64,000 nucleotides of DNA. Source: Brevibacillus formosus. Its GTDB lineage: Bacteria; Bacillota; Bacilli; Brevibacillales; Brevibacillaceae. The position numbers were made by a program, and so were the translations under genes. The stretch lies in the NCBI RefSeq assembly GCF_003013405.1, contig NZ_PXZL01000007.1, forward strand, positions 1-64,000. Reading direction: 5' to 3'. How positions within the stretch are numbered: the stretch's first letter is position 1; each line of letters starts with the position of its first letter. Below are positions 1 through 8,995 of the stretch, one piece after another. The notes below the pieces were generated by a model, which did no database searches, was not told where the DNA came from, and saw nothing but the letters and a program-made list of their open reading frames with translations.

Positions 1-15
1 AGTTTTCAAAGAGCA
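1..15 (-). promoter_or_regulatory. rRNA leader boxA antitermination element
   Basis: On the minus strand this reads TGCTCTTTGAAAACT, the boxA form found in rRNA operon leaders and spacers of Bacillales. It lies about 20 bases downstream of the promoter at 36-65, so a transcript from there would carry it while leaving the window to the left. The rRNA genes themselves are outside the window. Confidence 0.75.
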
Positions 16-35
16 TTTTTTGTCGAACGTTTTAC

Positions 36-65
36 ATCTTATCACGTTCGTTGTTTACGAGTCAA
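36..65 (-). promoter_or_regulatory. rRNA operon promoter P2 (sigma-A)
   Basis: Minus-strand -35 TTGACT (60-65), 18-base spacer, -10 TAAGAT (36-41), then a boxA at 1-15. Tandem promoters followed by boxA are typical of rrn operons in this group. Transcription runs leftward off the window edge. Confidence 0.7.
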
Positions 66-130
66 GAAGTTTTTTATCGAATCTCGTTTTCTTTTCTCGT
101 ATTTTGTCGTCGTTCTTGGCGACAAGGAAT

Positions 131-159
131 AATCTATCACATATAAAAATCTAAATCAA
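131..159 (-). promoter_or_regulatory. rRNA operon promoter P1 (sigma-A)
   Basis: Minus-strand -35 TTGATT (154-159), 17-base spacer, -10 TAGATT (131-136). The sequence just upstream (160-180) is very AT-rich, like an UP element. It sits about 95 bases upstream of P2, a usual tandem rrn arrangement. Confidence 0.6.
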
Positions 160-220
160 GAGTAATTTTAAAAGTTTTTAATCAAAAAAACGAGAAACAG
201 CTAAAATATCGCGTTACGAA

Positions 221-254
221 AGGAAAAAGAGCGAGAAAAACATCCCGCTCTTTC
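221..254 (-). terminator. Terminator of the his operon
   Basis: Minus strand: perfect 8-bp stem AAAGAGCG/CGCTCTTT around a 12-base loop, followed by TTTTTCC. It lies 50 bases past the hisI stop codon and separates the his operon from the rrn promoters. Confidence 0.8.
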
Positions 255-303
255 TATCAAATATCTCTACTACATTCAGCCTTGAACTACATACCCGTTT
301 CTT

Positions 304-948
304 TTAACGGCGCCTCTGAAGCTCCATCAACACTTCAGCCAGCGGCAGCTTTTGCTCCCGTAACAGAACCATCAAGTGAAAGATCAGATCAGATGCCTCG
401 TACCGCAGCTCCTCACGACTTCGATTTTTCGCTGCAATAATGACCTCGGCCGCCTCTTCGCCGACCTTTTTCAGTATTTTGTCTACGCCTTTTTCGAACA
501 AGTAGGTGGTGTAGGAGCCTTCCGGGCGCTCTGCCTCCCGCGCAGCAATCAGTTCCTCCAGCTCACTTAAGATCGCAAACCGATCTGCTTGTACTGGTTC
601 TTCATCTGTATCGGTGAGAACTTCCTGTGAGAAACAGCTGTACGCCCCCGTATGACAAGCAGGCCCATTCGGTTCGACCATCACAACCAGTGCATCTCCG
701 TCGCAATCATACCGCATAGAGACAATCCGCTGTGTATGACCCGAGGTCTCACCCTTGTGCCACAATTGTTGTCGGGAACGGCTCCAAAACCATGTTTCTT
801 TGGTGGCCAATGACTTTTGTAGCGATTCTTCATTCATATAAGCAAGCGTCAAGACTGTCTTGCTTCCGGCATCCTGCACGATGACAGGGATCAACCCTTT
901 GTCGTCAAAACGCAATTTTTCCACTGCAAACTCTTCTGCTCCTGTCAT
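304..948 (-). CDS. hisI: Bifunctional phosphoribosyl-AMP cyclohydrolase / phosphoribosyl-ATP pyrophosphatase
   Basis: A 214-residue HisIE fusion catalysing steps 2 and 3 of histidine synthesis. The N-terminal half is the cyclohydrolase, with the metal-binding DCDGD at 81-85 and zinc-type cysteines at 98 and 105. The C-terminal half (about 120-214) is the pyrophosphatase, with the acidic helix [13 protein letters not shown] at 163-175 and EASDLIFHL at 184-192. It is the last gene of the operon. Its ATG overlaps the hisF stop as ATGA, suggesting translational coupling, since the nearest GGAG is 13 bases upstream. The length suits fused HisIE proteins of Firmicutes. Confidence 0.96.
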   Translation of the reverse strand: MTGAEEFAVEKLRFDDKGLIPVIVQDAGSKTVLTLAYMNEESLQKSLATKETWFWSRSRQQLWHKGETSGHTQRIVSMRYDCDGDALVVMVEPNGPACHTGAYSCFSQEVLTDTDEEPVQADRFAILSELEELIAAREAERPEGSYTTYLFEKGVDKILKKVGEEAAEVIIAAKNRSREELRYEASDLIFHLMVLLREQKLPLAEVLMELQRRR

Positions 949-1703
949 GGTCGTACGACAACTCCTTTGGTTTGCAAATACTCTTTCACCGAGTGAATCG
1001 ACGTCTCGTCATAGTGAAAAATGGAAGCCGCCAGCGCAGCGTCTGCCTTTCCTTGCGTCAGGACATCGTAAAAATGCTCCCTCGAGCCCGCTCCACCAGA
1101 AGCAATGACCGGGATTCCGACCGCTTCTGATACCCTCTTGGTCAATTCAAGGCCAAAGCCTTTCTTTTCTCCATCGTCGTCCATGCTGGTCAAAAGGATT
1201 TCTCCCGCTCCCAGCGCTTCTGCTTCCTGCGCCCAGTGGATAACGTCCCTCCCCGTCGCATTCCGTCCGCCGTGGGTATACACTTCCCAGCGATTTTCCC
1301 CGACACTTCTCGCGTCGATCGCCACGACTATACATTGTGAGCCAAAGATCGTCGCTCCCTCGCGGATCAATTCCGGACGCAAAACAGCCGCTGTATTCAA
1401 CGAAATTTTGTCCGCACCCGCACGCAAAATCCTTTTCATATCGTCAACGCTGTTAATGCCGCCGCCAACCGTGAAAGGAATCGTAATGTTTGCGGCTGTT
1501 TTTTCGATGACATCCACCATCGTCTTGCGCCCTTCGTGGGACGCGGAAATATCGAGAAAGATCAGCTCGTCTGCTCTCTCGTCGCTATATTTTTTTGCCA
1601 GTTCAACCGGGTCTCCTGCATCGCGAAGTCCGACGAACTGCACGCCTTTTACCACCCGTCCGTCTTTTACATCGAGACACGGGATGATTCGTTTAGCCAG
1701 CAT
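945..1703 (-). CDS. hisF: Imidazole glycerol phosphate synthase, cyclase subunit
   Basis: A 252-residue (beta/alpha)8 barrel that takes ammonia from HisH and converts PRFAR to imidazole glycerol phosphate and AICAR. It begins [15 protein letters not shown] with catalytic Asp11; the second catalytic Asp is in the VVAIDAR strand. The open frame extends 34 codons further upstream, but that extension lies inside hisA and has no family similarity. The chosen ATG at 1703 lies within the last codons of hisA (11-base overlap), so the two are probably translationally coupled. Length is normal for HisF. Confidence 0.96.
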   Translation of the reverse strand: MLAKRIIPCLDVKDGRVVKGVQFVGLRDAGDPVELAKKYSDERADELIFLDISASHEGRKTMVDVIEKTAANITIPFTVGGGINSVDDMKRILRAGADKISLNTAAVLRPELIREGATIFGSQCIVVAIDARSVGENRWEVYTHGGRNATGRDVIHWAQEAEALGAGEILLTSMDDDGEKKGFGLELTKRVSEAVGIPVIASGGAGSREHFYDVLTQGKADAALAASIFHYDETSIHSVKEYLQTKGVVVRP

Positions 1704-2442
1704 TCGCTTCACGCTCCTCCATACGCTGGAGCGCTTCTTCCAATGTAAAAGCGTCCGTGTAAAGTGCTTTACCAACAATGGCGCCAGAAACTCCGTCCGA
1801 AGCATGGGCAGCGAGCGTCAACAAGTCGTCCAGTTGGCTGACACCTCCCGAGGCTATCACTGATTTTCCTGTAGCCATCGCCAACGCTGCAATTTCTTCA
1901 ACATTAGGCCCTGTCATCGTGCCATCACGGGCGATATCGGTGTAAATAAACGTCTCGGCACCATACGTAACCAACCGCTTGGCAAGCTCTGTCGCTTGGA
2001 CATCTGTCGTGGTCAACCACCCCCTGGTAGCCACCAGCCCATTCCGGCAGTCCAGACCAATCGCGATTTTGTCCCCATAGTTTTGAAGAATTCGCTTCGT
2101 AAAAGGCTCGTCTTCGATAGCGGCAGTCCCGACGATCACTCGCGCGACACCCGCTTCCAAATAGTCCGCGATCTGTTCTTCTGTTCGAATGCCGCCTCCA
2201 ACCTGCACGGGTACAGGGATCGAGCGCGCTATCTCCTTGATGAGCGCTGCATTTGCAGGCTTGCCTTCCTTTGCCCCGTCCAAATCTACGAGATGAACCC
2301 AGGACGCCCCTTGCTCTACCCAGCGCTTCGCCATCGCGAGCGGTGAATCAGCGTACACTGTCTCTTGCCCGTAATCTCCTTGAAAAAGCCGAACACACTT
2401 GCCCCCGCGAATATCGATCGCCGGATAAACGATAAAGCTCAT
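1693..2442 (-). CDS. hisA: ProFAR isomerase
   Basis: A 249-residue (beta/alpha)8 isomerase that converts ProFAR to PRFAR, paralogous to HisF. The N-terminus [19 protein letters not shown] carries the catalytic Asp of AIDIRGG, and the phosphate-binding VGGGIR and ASGGV segments are present. The ATG at 2442 is preceded by GAGGGGG seven bases upstream and overlaps the hisH stop as ATGA. A start six codons further upstream is in frame but would place this ribosome-binding site inside the gene. Confidence 0.96.
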   Translation of the reverse strand: MSFIVYPAIDIRGGKCVRLFQGDYGQETVYADSPLAMAKRWVEQGASWVHLVDLDGAKEGKPANAALIKEIARSIPVPVQVGGGIRTEEQIADYLEAGVARVIVGTAAIEDEPFTKRILQNYGDKIAIGLDCRNGLVATRGWLTTTDVQATELAKRLVTYGAETFIYTDIARDGTMTGPNVEEIAALAMATGKSVIASGGVSQLDDLLTLAAHASDGVSGAIVGKALYTDAFTLEEALQRMEEREANAG

Positions 2443-3053
2443 GTCAAAACCCCCTCGCATTGAACGGCAAAGTTGCGCAGCAGCAGCATTCCTGTCTCTC
2501 CGCTCTTTTCCGGGTGAAACTGCATGCCGTATACGTTGTCACGATTCACAATGGCTGTGACCTCCTGATGATAGTCACTCGTCGCAAGCAAGACATCAGA
2601 CTGGCACAAGACGTGATACGAATGGACAAAATAGACGTAATCGCCTTCCTGCACACCGTTTAGTAACGGTTGCTTTTGCTTTATTATCAGTTGATTCCAG
2701 CCCATGTGCGGTACCTTGTAATCCCCTCGAAAACGAACAACCTCACCACCGAGCAGCCCCAAGCCCGCATTCTCTCCATGCTCCGCACTTTTCTCAAATA
2801 AAAGCTGCATTCCGAGACAAATACCCAAGATCGGACGACCTGTTGTTGCATATCCCTTGATCGCTTGCTCTAATCCGAGCTCACGTATGTTGGCAATCGC
2901 ATCCCCAAACGCCCCGACTCCCGGCAAAATCAACCCACTATATTCTGGCAGGCGCTCTGCTTGAGAAGCGAACTCGTACGAATAGCCCAGCCTTTCCAAC
3001 GCCTTGCTCAAGCTGTACAAATTCCCCATGCCGTAATCGATGATGCCGATCAT
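2439..3053 (-). CDS. hisH: Imidazole glycerol phosphate synthase, glutaminase subunit
   Basis: A 204-residue class I glutamine amidotransferase that supplies ammonia to HisF. The nucleophile is Cys79 in GICLGMQ, and the His-Glu pair is in QFHPEKSG near the C-terminus. The oxyanion-loop PGVGAFG is present at about 44-50. The start lies one base after the hisB stop, and the stop overlaps the hisA start by four bases. Length and motifs are complete. Confidence 0.96.
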   Translation of the reverse strand: MIGIIDYGMGNLYSLSKALERLGYSYEFASQAERLPEYSGLILPGVGAFGDAIANIRELGLEQAIKGYATTGRPILGICLGMQLLFEKSAEHGENAGLGLLGGEVVRFRGDYKVPHMGWNQLIIKQKQPLLNGVQEGDYVYFVHSYHVLCQSDVLLATSDYHQEVTAIVNRDNVYGMQFHPEKSGETGMLLLRNFAVQCEGVLT

Positions 3054-3054
3054 G

Positions 3055-3654
3055 TTACAAAACCCCTTTTGTTGACGGGACCCCTTTTACACGCGGATCG
3101 ATCGTCGTCGCTTCATCCAGTGCACGGCCCAGCGCTTTGAAAATCGCCTCAATCATGTGGTGCGTATTGTGACCGTAGTGCAGAATCACGTGCAGATTGA
3201 TCCGCGCCTCCAGTGCGAGCTTCCATAAAAACTCGTGTACCAGCTCCGTCGGAAACTGACCAACCATATTTGTAGGGTACGTAGCGCGATATTCCAGATG
3301 AGGGCGGTTGCTGATATCAATGACAACCTGCGCAAGCGCATCATCCATCGGGACAAACGCATTTCCATAACGCTTGATGCCTTTCTTGTCTCCCAACGCT
3401 TCCCGCAGAGCATGCCCAAGACAAATCCCGATATCCTCCACCGTGTGGTGATAGTCGATTTCGATATCTCCCTTTGCCTTGACAGTCAGGTCAAAATGTC
3501 CGTGTCGGGTAAACAGGTCTAGCATATGATCCAGAAATGGAACACCCGAATTTTGCTTGCTCTCACCCGCGCCGTCTACACCAAAGGAAAGCGCGATCTG
3601 CGTCTCATTCGTATTGCGTTCGATCTGTGCTGCACGTTGTTTCCCTTCACTCAT
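3055..3654 (-). CDS. hisB: Imidazoleglycerol-phosphate dehydratase
   Basis: A 199-residue monofunctional dehydratase making imidazole acetol phosphate. The metal-binding histidine motifs are visible: FLDHMLDLFTRHGHFDL near residue 40, HHTVEDIGICLG near 69, and HHMIEAIFKALGRA near the C-terminus. There is no fused histidinol-phosphatase domain as in enterobacterial HisB, so the phosphatase and the aminotransferase HisC, both absent from this operon, must be encoded elsewhere. The start overlaps the hisD stop by four bases. Confidence 0.96.
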   Translation of the reverse strand: MSEGKQRAAQIERNTNETQIALSFGVDGAGESKQNSGVPFLDHMLDLFTRHGHFDLTVKAKGDIEIDYHHTVEDIGICLGHALREALGDKKGIKRYGNAFVPMDDALAQVVIDISNRPHLEYRATYPTNMVGQFPTELVHEFLWKLALEARINLHVILHYGHNTHHMIEAIFKALGRALDEATTIDPRVKGVPSTKGVL

Positions 3655-4949
3655 CTCTTTTCACTCTCCTGCTCTTCGGTCTCAAAATCTAGCAATCGCG
3701 CAAGGATCGCTCGACCGTGCCCAGACAATCCTTCCTGTTCTGCCAGTGCCACAATTTTATGTCCATTTTCCCGCAAATCTCGCTTGCTATAGGAAACAAC
3801 ACTCGACTTCTTGATAAAATCATCGACGGATAATGGCGAAGAAAAACGAGCTGTTCCATTCGTAGGAATCACGTGATTGGTACCGGCAAAATAATCCCCG
3901 ACTGGCTCTGAGCTGTATGGGCCGAGGAAAATTGCTCCTGCATTTTCCACTTTTCCGAGGTGCTCAAATGGCTCTGCCGTCATGATTTCCAAATGCTCGG
4001 GTGCGATACGGTTGATAACGGCAAACCCTTCTTCCAAATCGTCGACGAGTAAAATAGCGCCGTAGTCGCGTATCGCCGCTTCTGCAATCGATTTGCGTGG
4101 AAGATCGGCAAGCTGTCGCTCGACTTCCTGTGACACCTGCTCCGCCAGCGCATGCGATGTCGTAACCAATATAGCGGCTGACATCGGATCATGCTCGGCT
4201 TGAGACAGCAGGTCTGCCGCGACGTAACGCGGGTTGGCCGTTTCATCTGCGATCACCGCAATTTCACTAGGCCCTGCCACCATGTCGATACTGACCAATC
4301 CGAATACTTCTCGCTTCGCTAGCGCCACGAAAATATTACCGGGGCCAACAATTTTATCGACTGCTTTGATTTGCTCCGTCCCGTAGGTCAATGCCGCAAT
4401 CGCTTGCGCTCCGCCTACCTTGTATATCTCACTTACTCCTGCGATTTGAGCTGCAACGAGTATCGCCGGATTGATTTTCCCATCCTCTCCTGGAGGTGTT
4501 GTAATGACTACTTCAGGAACACCTGCAATATTGGCAGGAATGGCATTCATCAATACGCTGGAAGGATAAGCTGCCGTTCCGCCTGGTACATACAAACCTG
4601 CGCGCTTCAACGGACGTATCAGTTGGCCAAGCAATGTGCCACTCTCTTTGGTGGTAAACCAGGACTGACGCACTTGCCGCTCATGAAACGCCCGAATATT
4701 TTCGGCTGCTTCTTCCAATGCCGCTTTGACTTGTGGAGAAACGAGCTCACTTGCTTCTGCAAACTCACCTTCGCTCACACGGAAGTTTTGAAGAAGCACA
4801 CGATCAAATCGTTCCGTGTAATAGCGCAGCGCTTCGTCCCCTTGCTGGCGAACCGAAGTGAGGATCGCCTTCACCGCTTCTTGCTGTTCTCTCGTGCCTG
4901 CGTCTACCGATCGTTTCCCGTCATACTGGCTGGCTGACATGATACGCAT
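3651..4949 (-). CDS. hisD: Histidinol dehydrogenase
   Basis: A 432-residue zinc enzyme that oxidises histidinol to histidine in two NAD-dependent steps. The family segments are present: VPGGTAAYPSSVLM, GVSEIYKVGGAQAIAALTYGT, VGPGNIFVALAKREV, DMVAGPSEIAV, LLSQAEHDP and the catalytic NRIAPEHLEI. The ATG at 4949 has GGGGAG six bases upstream. It is followed by hisB with a 4-base overlap. Length matches the family (about 430). Confidence 0.97.
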   Translation of the reverse strand: MRIMSASQYDGKRSVDAGTREQQEAVKAILTSVRQQGDEALRYYTERFDRVLLQNFRVSEGEFAEASELVSPQVKAALEEAAENIRAFHERQVRQSWFTTKESGTLLGQLIRPLKRAGLYVPGGTAAYPSSVLMNAIPANIAGVPEVVITTPPGEDGKINPAILVAAQIAGVSEIYKVGGAQAIAALTYGTEQIKAVDKIVGPGNIFVALAKREVFGLVSIDMVAGPSEIAVIADETANPRYVAADLLSQAEHDPMSAAILVTTSHALAEQVSQEVERQLADLPRKSIAEAAIRDYGAILLVDDLEEGFAVINRIAPEHLEIMTAEPFEHLGKVENAGAIFLGPYSSEPVGDYFAGTNHVIPTNGTARFSSPLSVDDFIKKSSVVSYSKRDLRENGHKIVALAEQEGLSGHGRAILARLLDFETEEQESEKR

Positions 4950-4968
4950 AGCTGTCTCCCCTTTTTCT

Positions 4969-5616
4969 CTAGTTCCCGCAAGGAATGACCTCTAAAAATT
5001 TTCCGGCGATCTCATCCACCGCTTCACTTTTCATCCGATAGCTGGCTCGATTGGCAATCAGCCTCGTCGTAATTTCACAGATGTTCTCCAGTTCGACCAA
5101 GCCATTTTCCCGCAATGTCCTACCTGTCGAAACAATATCCACAATACGATCAGCCAGCCCAATCATCGGTGCAAGCTCTACTGAACCATTTAGCTTGATT
5201 ACCTCAACCTGCTGTCCCTGCTCACGAAAATACCGTGACGCAATCTTCGGATATTTCGTCGCAACACGCAGTGCTTCCGTCGGTTTCCAGTCTGGTAGAC
5301 CCGCTACCATCATGCGACAATAGCCGATATGCAAATCTAACAGCTCGTAAACATCTCGCTCTTCCTCCAATAAAACATCCTTGCCGACTACGCCAACGTC
5401 AGCCACCCCATACTCGACATAAGTAGGGACATCAGTAGGCTTCGCCATAATAAATTCCAGCTTGGCGTTTTCCACAGGGATGATCAGTCTGCGCGAATCT
5501 TGTAGATCCGCAGTAACCTGCAGGCCAGCCTGCTGGAGGAAATGGACGGCCTCTTCAAAAATCCGTCCTTTTGGCATGGCGATCGTCAGCTTTTGGTCGT
5601 TTTTCGTGAGTGCCAT
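4969..5616 (-). CDS. hisG: ATP phosphoribosyltransferase, short catalytic subunit
   Basis: A 215-residue short-form HisG that commits ATP and PRPP to histidine synthesis. It lacks the C-terminal allosteric domain of long HisG and therefore needs HisZ, the gene immediately upstream. The start [19 protein letters not shown] fits the family, and the PRPP-binding loop is [20 protein letters not shown] and AGGAG occur just before the ATG, inside the last codons of hisZ. In the HisG-HisZ octamer, histidine feedback acts through the regulatory subunit (family knowledge). Confidence 0.96.
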   Translation of the reverse strand: MALTKNDQKLTIAMPKGRIFEEAVHFLQQAGLQVTADLQDSRRLIIPVENAKLEFIMAKPTDVPTYVEYGVADVGVVGKDVLLEEERDVYELLDLHIGYCRMMVAGLPDWKPTEALRVATKYPKIASRYFREQGQQVEVIKLNGSVELAPMIGLADRIVDIVSTGRTLRENGLVELENICEITTRLIANRASYRMKSEAVDEIAGKFLEVIPCGN

Positions 5617-5619
5617 CTC

Positions 5620-6795
5620 CTACTCCTCCTGTTGTGTCATGCAAATGACCTTGGTATATCCCGCTTCTTGTCCAACCTGTTTCTCATCTATTTTGGAGAC
5701 GAGACGTGTCACTACTACGAGCCCGTCCTCACGCAATTGCTGTGCTTCTGCCAAAGCGGCGCCGCGGCAATCCTCCGTGTAAACAAGCAAAACTCGCGCA
5801 GGTGCTTGCCCTTTTACGAAAGGAGTGACCTGAAGCAGCCGATCCATCTTGATCGCAAAGCCTGTGGCGGATGCAGCCCGCCCAAATTGGGAGAGCAACT
5901 GATCGTAGCGTCCTCCGCCCAAAAGCGGGGAGCCCAAGTCTGCCGCGTACCCTTCGAAAACGACGCCTGTGTAGTAGTTCAAATTGATGATCAGATTGAA
6001 ATCGATCAACAAATCTTCTGTCACCCCGTAGGCTTCTAACGACTCCCACAAGGATGCAATCGTCTCGACTGCCCTCATTGCCTTTCCGTTGCCTGCCAAT
6101 TCACGGGCTACCTCGATTTTTCCTTTTCCCCCTTGCAGCCGTAGCAAGGCTTCCAATCGACTTTTCGCCTCTGACGGAATGTCTACTGTCGCAAGTAACT
6201 GCCGGAAGCCAACGAAGTCCCGCTCGTACAAAAACTGGCGGAATTGATTGCGAATAGGCTCATCTCCAATCTCTTCCTCCAAAAGACCGTCTACGAAATC
6301 GACATGCCCAACGGCAATGCGAAACGTCTCCACACCAGCTGCCCGCAAGCAAAACACAGCAAGCGCAATGGCTTCCGCATCCGCATCGACAGACGCATCC
6401 CCGATCAGCTCGATCCCAGTTTGAGAAAACTCCGCATTCCGTCCCGCTTCCTTTTCTTGTGCCCGAAACACATTTGCCTGGTAATACAACCGAATCGGAT
6501 ATGGAACATCTTTATAAAGGGAGGAAACAACCCTCGCAATTGGCGTCGTCATATCCGGACGCAAGACTACAGTGTGGCCTTGTTTATCCAGGAGGCGAAA
6601 CATCCGGTCTGTCAGCGTCGCACTTGCTGCTCCTACCGTATCGAAGTATTCCAGAGAGGGTGTGGATATTTCGTCATAGCCCCATCTCTCGATACACTGC
6701 CGCAGCTCCCGCTCCAAATGCCGTTGTTTCGCCAGTGATTCCGGCAGTATGTCCCGCATCCCGAGCGGCTTTTCGAATCCCAACGGCTTTGCCAT
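5620..6795 (-). CDS. hisZ: ATP phosphoribosyltransferase regulatory subunit
   Basis: A 391-residue histidyl-tRNA-synthetase-like protein that activates short HisG. Class II synthetase motifs survive: RMFRLLDKQGHTVVLRPDMT with a motif 2-like RLYYQANVFRAQ. The C-terminal anticodon-binding domain of true HisRS is degenerate, as expected for HisZ. The ATG at 6795 (MAKPLGFEKPLGM) has GGAGGG seven bases upstream; a longer start five codons earlier overlaps that site. It is the first gene of the his operon. Confidence 0.94.
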   Translation of the reverse strand: MAKPLGFEKPLGMRDILPESLAKQRHLERELRQCIERWGYDEISTPSLEYFDTVGAASATLTDRMFRLLDKQGHTVVLRPDMTTPIARVVSSLYKDVPYPIRLYYQANVFRAQEKEAGRNAEFSQTGIELIGDASVDADAEAIALAVFCLRAAGVETFRIAVGHVDFVDGLLEEEIGDEPIRNQFRQFLYERDFVGFRQLLATVDIPSEAKSRLEALLRLQGGKGKIEVARELAGNGKAMRAVETIASLWESLEAYGVTEDLLIDFNLIINLNYYTGVVFEGYAADLGSPLLGGGRYDQLLSQFGRAASATGFAIKMDRLLQVTPFVKGQAPARVLLVYTEDCRGAALAEAQQLREDGLVVVTRLVSKIDEKQVGQEAGYTKVICMTQQEE

Positions 6796-6861
6796 CTTTG
6801 TTCCCTCCATTGCATTTGCTTTACTCTGCTAATATGGTAATAAACTAAAGTGTTATGAAGA

Positions 6862-6890
6862 AGATTACCACGTCGAGAATCTTAGGTCAA
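6862..6890 (-). promoter_or_regulatory. Candidate his operon promoter
   Basis: Minus-strand TTGACC (6885-6890), 17-base spacer, TAATCT (6862-6867), 67 bases before the hisZ ATG. The -35 is a good match to sigma-A, the -10 only moderate. The leader would be too short for a T-box riboswitch. Confidence 0.45.
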
Positions 6891-6897
6891 CTAAGAT
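6879..6897. promoter_or_regulatory. Inverted repeat over the his -35 region, possible operator
   Basis: Perfect 7-bp arms ATCTTAG and CTAAGAT separated by GTCAA. The repeat overlaps the candidate -35 hexamer, the position of a repressor site. No T-run follows on either strand, so it is not an intrinsic terminator. Confidence 0.45.
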
Positions 6898-6921
6898 AAG
6901 AATAGTCGGAAAATTTCACCC

Positions 6922-6954
6922 AAAACAAAAAAACGCCAGGGTAAACACCTGACG
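6922..6954 (-). terminator. Terminator after the acetyltransferase gene
   Basis: Minus strand: stem CGTCAGG/CCTGGCG (one T-G wobble) followed by a run of T interrupted once by G. It lies 23 bases past the stop of the gene at 6977 and insulates the his promoter. Confidence 0.7.
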
Positions 6955-6976
6955 GCTGATCAAAGGGGAAGAGACG

Positions 6977-7480
6977 CTACATGCCTTCTTCCTCTGAAGC
7001 TTTCGTTCGAATGAGCTGCATGGGGTTCCCACCTACAAAGGCACCAGGTGGGACATCTTTATGAACAACCGTTCCCGCTGCGACAATGGCCCCTTTGCCA
7101 ATCGTTACTCCAGGCAAAATGGTAGTGTTGGCCCCCACCAGGACAGCATCCTCAATAATCACTTCTCCCAAACGATATTCATCTATCAAATATTCATGGG
7201 CGAGTATCGTCGTATTGTACCCGATCACGCAATTGCGACCGATCTTGATTTTCTCGGGAAACATGATATCCATCATCACCATCAACGCAACCGCACTATG
7301 CTGTCCTACTTCCATACGCAAAAATGTGCGGTACATCCAGTTCTTCCACGAAACGATCGGCGTATATCTGGAGAGTTGGATGACGATAAAATTTTTCATG
7401 ACTTTCCAGAAGCTTACCGTTCGATACATGTGCCAAAGCGGGTTTACCCCATTTACGGGATAACGTGTTGTCTTCCTCAT
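6977..7480 (-). CDS. Left-handed beta-helix (hexapeptide) O-acetyltransferase, YvoF-like
   Basis: A 167-residue protein of the maltose/galactoside acetyltransferase group. From about residue 75 it shows hexapeptide periodicity, for example IGRNCVIGYNTTILAHEYLI, VGANTTILPGVTIGKGAIVAAGTVV and the family end GGNPMQLIRTK. The substrate is unknown; the fold uses acetyl-CoA. In Bacillus subtilis yvoF also lies between hprK-linked genes and hisZ, so gene order supports the name. Start at 7480 with GAGG about six bases upstream. It follows hprK by 15 bases, so the two are probably cotranscribed. Confidence 0.8.
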   Translation of the reverse strand: MRKTTRYPVNGVNPLWHMYRTVSFWKVMKNFIVIQLSRYTPIVSWKNWMYRTFLRMEVGQHSAVALMVMMDIMFPEKIKIGRNCVIGYNTTILAHEYLIDEYRLGEVIIEDAVLVGANTTILPGVTIGKGAIVAAGTVVHKDVPPGAFVGGNPMQLIRTKASEEEGM

Positions 7481-7495
7481 ATGCGCCTCTTTCTC

Positions 7496-8431
7496 CTACA
7501 AGTCAGAATCGGCATCTTCTAGAATGGCATTCGACTGTTTCCGTGTGAAGTGCATCGCTGCGTTGTAACCCATCCGTTTCAAACGGAAATTCATCGCTGC
7601 AACCTCAATGATGACTGCCAAATTTCGTCCTGGTCGAACAGGAACGGTAATAATCGGAATTTCCGTATCCATGATCTTCAATGTTTCCTCATCGAGTCCC
7701 AACCGCTCGTACATTTTATGAGGCTCCCACAGCTCTAGCTGAACAACCATCTCGATGTTCTTTACATTGCGAACCGCACCTGCACCAAACATCGTCATAA
7801 TGTTGATAATCCCCACGCCGCGGATTTCCAAGAGATGTTGAATCAGCTCAGGAGCGCTACCGCTTAGCTGCCCGCCCTGTGTCTGCTTAATCTCCACTGC
7901 GTCATCTGCTACGAGTCGGTGTCCGCGCTTTACAAGCTCAAGTGCAGCCTCACTCTTCCCGATCCCGCTCGATCCCATAATCAAAACGCCGACACCGTAA
8001 ATGTCTGTGAGTACCCCATGTATCGTCGTCGTTGGTGCAAGACGATTCTCCAGGAAGTTGGTCACTTTCCCGACTAGCGTAGTCGTTGCCAGCGGGGACT
8101 GAAGTACAGGTACCCCCAACCGATTAGAAACGTCAATCATCTCTTCAGGCACCATCTGATTACGGGTCACACAGAAGCAAGGAACCTGACTTTGCATGAG
8201 AAAATTCATCCGTTCCAGCCGTTCCTCTGGAGTCAGCGTTTGAAAAAAGTTGATCTCCGTCAAGCCGAACAATTGAATCCGCTCTTCCGCATAATACGAA
8301 TAGTAACCGGCTAACTGCAGGCCGGGACGACTCAAATCCGTTACGGTAATCTCACGCCCCAAGCCCTCTTCCCCGCTCAAGATCGTCATATTGAAATGGT
8401 CCACTAAATGGCTCACATTCGTTTTACGCAT
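7496..8431 (-). CDS. hprK: HPr kinase/phosphorylase
   Basis: A 311-residue bifunctional enzyme that phosphorylates and dephosphorylates Ser46 of HPr, setting carbon catabolite repression and PTS activity. The Walker A loop is GSSGIGKSE near residue 153, followed by the catalytic ADDAVEI and the family signature [11 protein letters not shown] near residue 200. The N-terminal MurF-like domain covers about 1-130. GAGGGGG precedes the ATG. Normally lgt and ppaX lie next to it; here only the YvoF-like acetyltransferase follows. Confidence 0.96.
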   Translation of the reverse strand: MRKTNVSHLVDHFNMTILSGEEGLGREITVTDLSRPGLQLAGYYSYYAEERIQLFGLTEINFFQTLTPEERLERMNFLMQSQVPCFCVTRNQMVPEEMIDVSNRLGVPVLQSPLATTTLVGKVTNFLENRLAPTTTIHGVLTDIYGVGVLIMGSSGIGKSEAALELVKRGHRLVADDAVEIKQTQGGQLSGSAPELIQHLLEIRGVGIINIMTMFGAGAVRNVKNIEMVVQLELWEPHKMYERLGLDEETLKIMDTEIPIITVPVRPGRNLAVIIEVAAMNFRLKRMGYNAAMHFTRKQSNAILEDADSDL

Positions 8432-8480
8432 GAAGCTTCCCCCTCACAATGGGATTTTCCGTCCCTATGGTTGTGTCTCT

Positions 8481-8510
8481 ATTGTATCGAAACCTTTGTA
8501 CCTACGACAA
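8481..8510 (-). promoter_or_regulatory. Candidate hprK promoter
   Basis: Minus-strand TTGTCG (8505-8510), 18-base spacer, TACAAT (8481-8486), 50 bases before the hprK ATG. Confidence 0.5.
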
Positions 8511-8539
8511 CCTAATAAGACCGACCATCCTGATTAGGC

Positions 8540-8579
8540 AAAAACCCCGCGACTCGTTTTAGAGAATACGGGGCTTTTT
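8540..8579 (-). terminator. Terminator after the holin-like membrane gene
   Basis: Minus strand: AAAAAGCCCCG, a 19-base loop, CGGGG and TTTTT. It sits 8 bases past the stop at 8588. The symmetric A and T runs mean it could also act in the opposite direction. Confidence 0.75.
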
Positions 8580-8587
8580 CGAACATA

Positions 8588-8956
8588 CTATCTCTTTTCT
8601 TTCTTCATCCCTACCACAACTTCAATGAGGTAGCCAAAAATACTCATCAGTGCTGCTGCCACGATGACAGTTCCAATGTTGTCAGGCCATGGCCCCACTT
8701 CAAATCCATCAATAAAGTAGGCAGTTAACGCAAACGTCACGGCATTAATGACAAACCAGAACAAACCGATTGTCAATACTTGCAAGGGAAAGGTAAAAAA
8801 CAGCAGAATCGGCCGAATCACTGTGTTCACCATCCCCAAGATCAACGTAGCCCAAAGTGCTACTGTGAAATTCGCGACATAAATGGAATGGAACCAATTG
8901 CTGATCAAAAGCAGCGCAGCCCCATTTAAAAGCATTTTGATTATCCAGCGGCTCAT
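8588..8956 (-). CDS. Phage-holin-family membrane protein, YvlD-like
   Basis: A 122-residue, almost entirely hydrophobic protein with four predicted membrane helices at about 5-25, 28-50, 58-82 and 90-115. The motif GMVNTVIRPILLFFTFPLQ is typical of the Phage_holin_4_2/YvlD family. Despite the family name there is no phage context. In Bacillus subtilis yvlD belongs to an envelope-stress operon, but none of its partners (yvlABC) is seen here. AGGGGG lies upstream of the ATG. Exact role unknown. Confidence 0.8.
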   Translation of the reverse strand: MSRWIIKMLLNGAALLLISNWFHSIYVANFTVALWATLILGMVNTVIRPILLFFTFPLQVLTIGLFWFVINAVTFALTAYFIDGFEVGPWPDNIGTVIVAAALMSIFGYLIEVVVGMKKEKR

Positions 8957-8995
8957 GGTGCATTCCCCCTATACAGTCTTGCCTTCACGCAACGA

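Noticed and set aside
6796-6976. T-box riboswitch ahead of hisZ
   Set aside because: The distance from candidate promoter to hisZ is only about 60 bases, and no specifier stem or T-box sequence (TGGNACCGCG) was seen.
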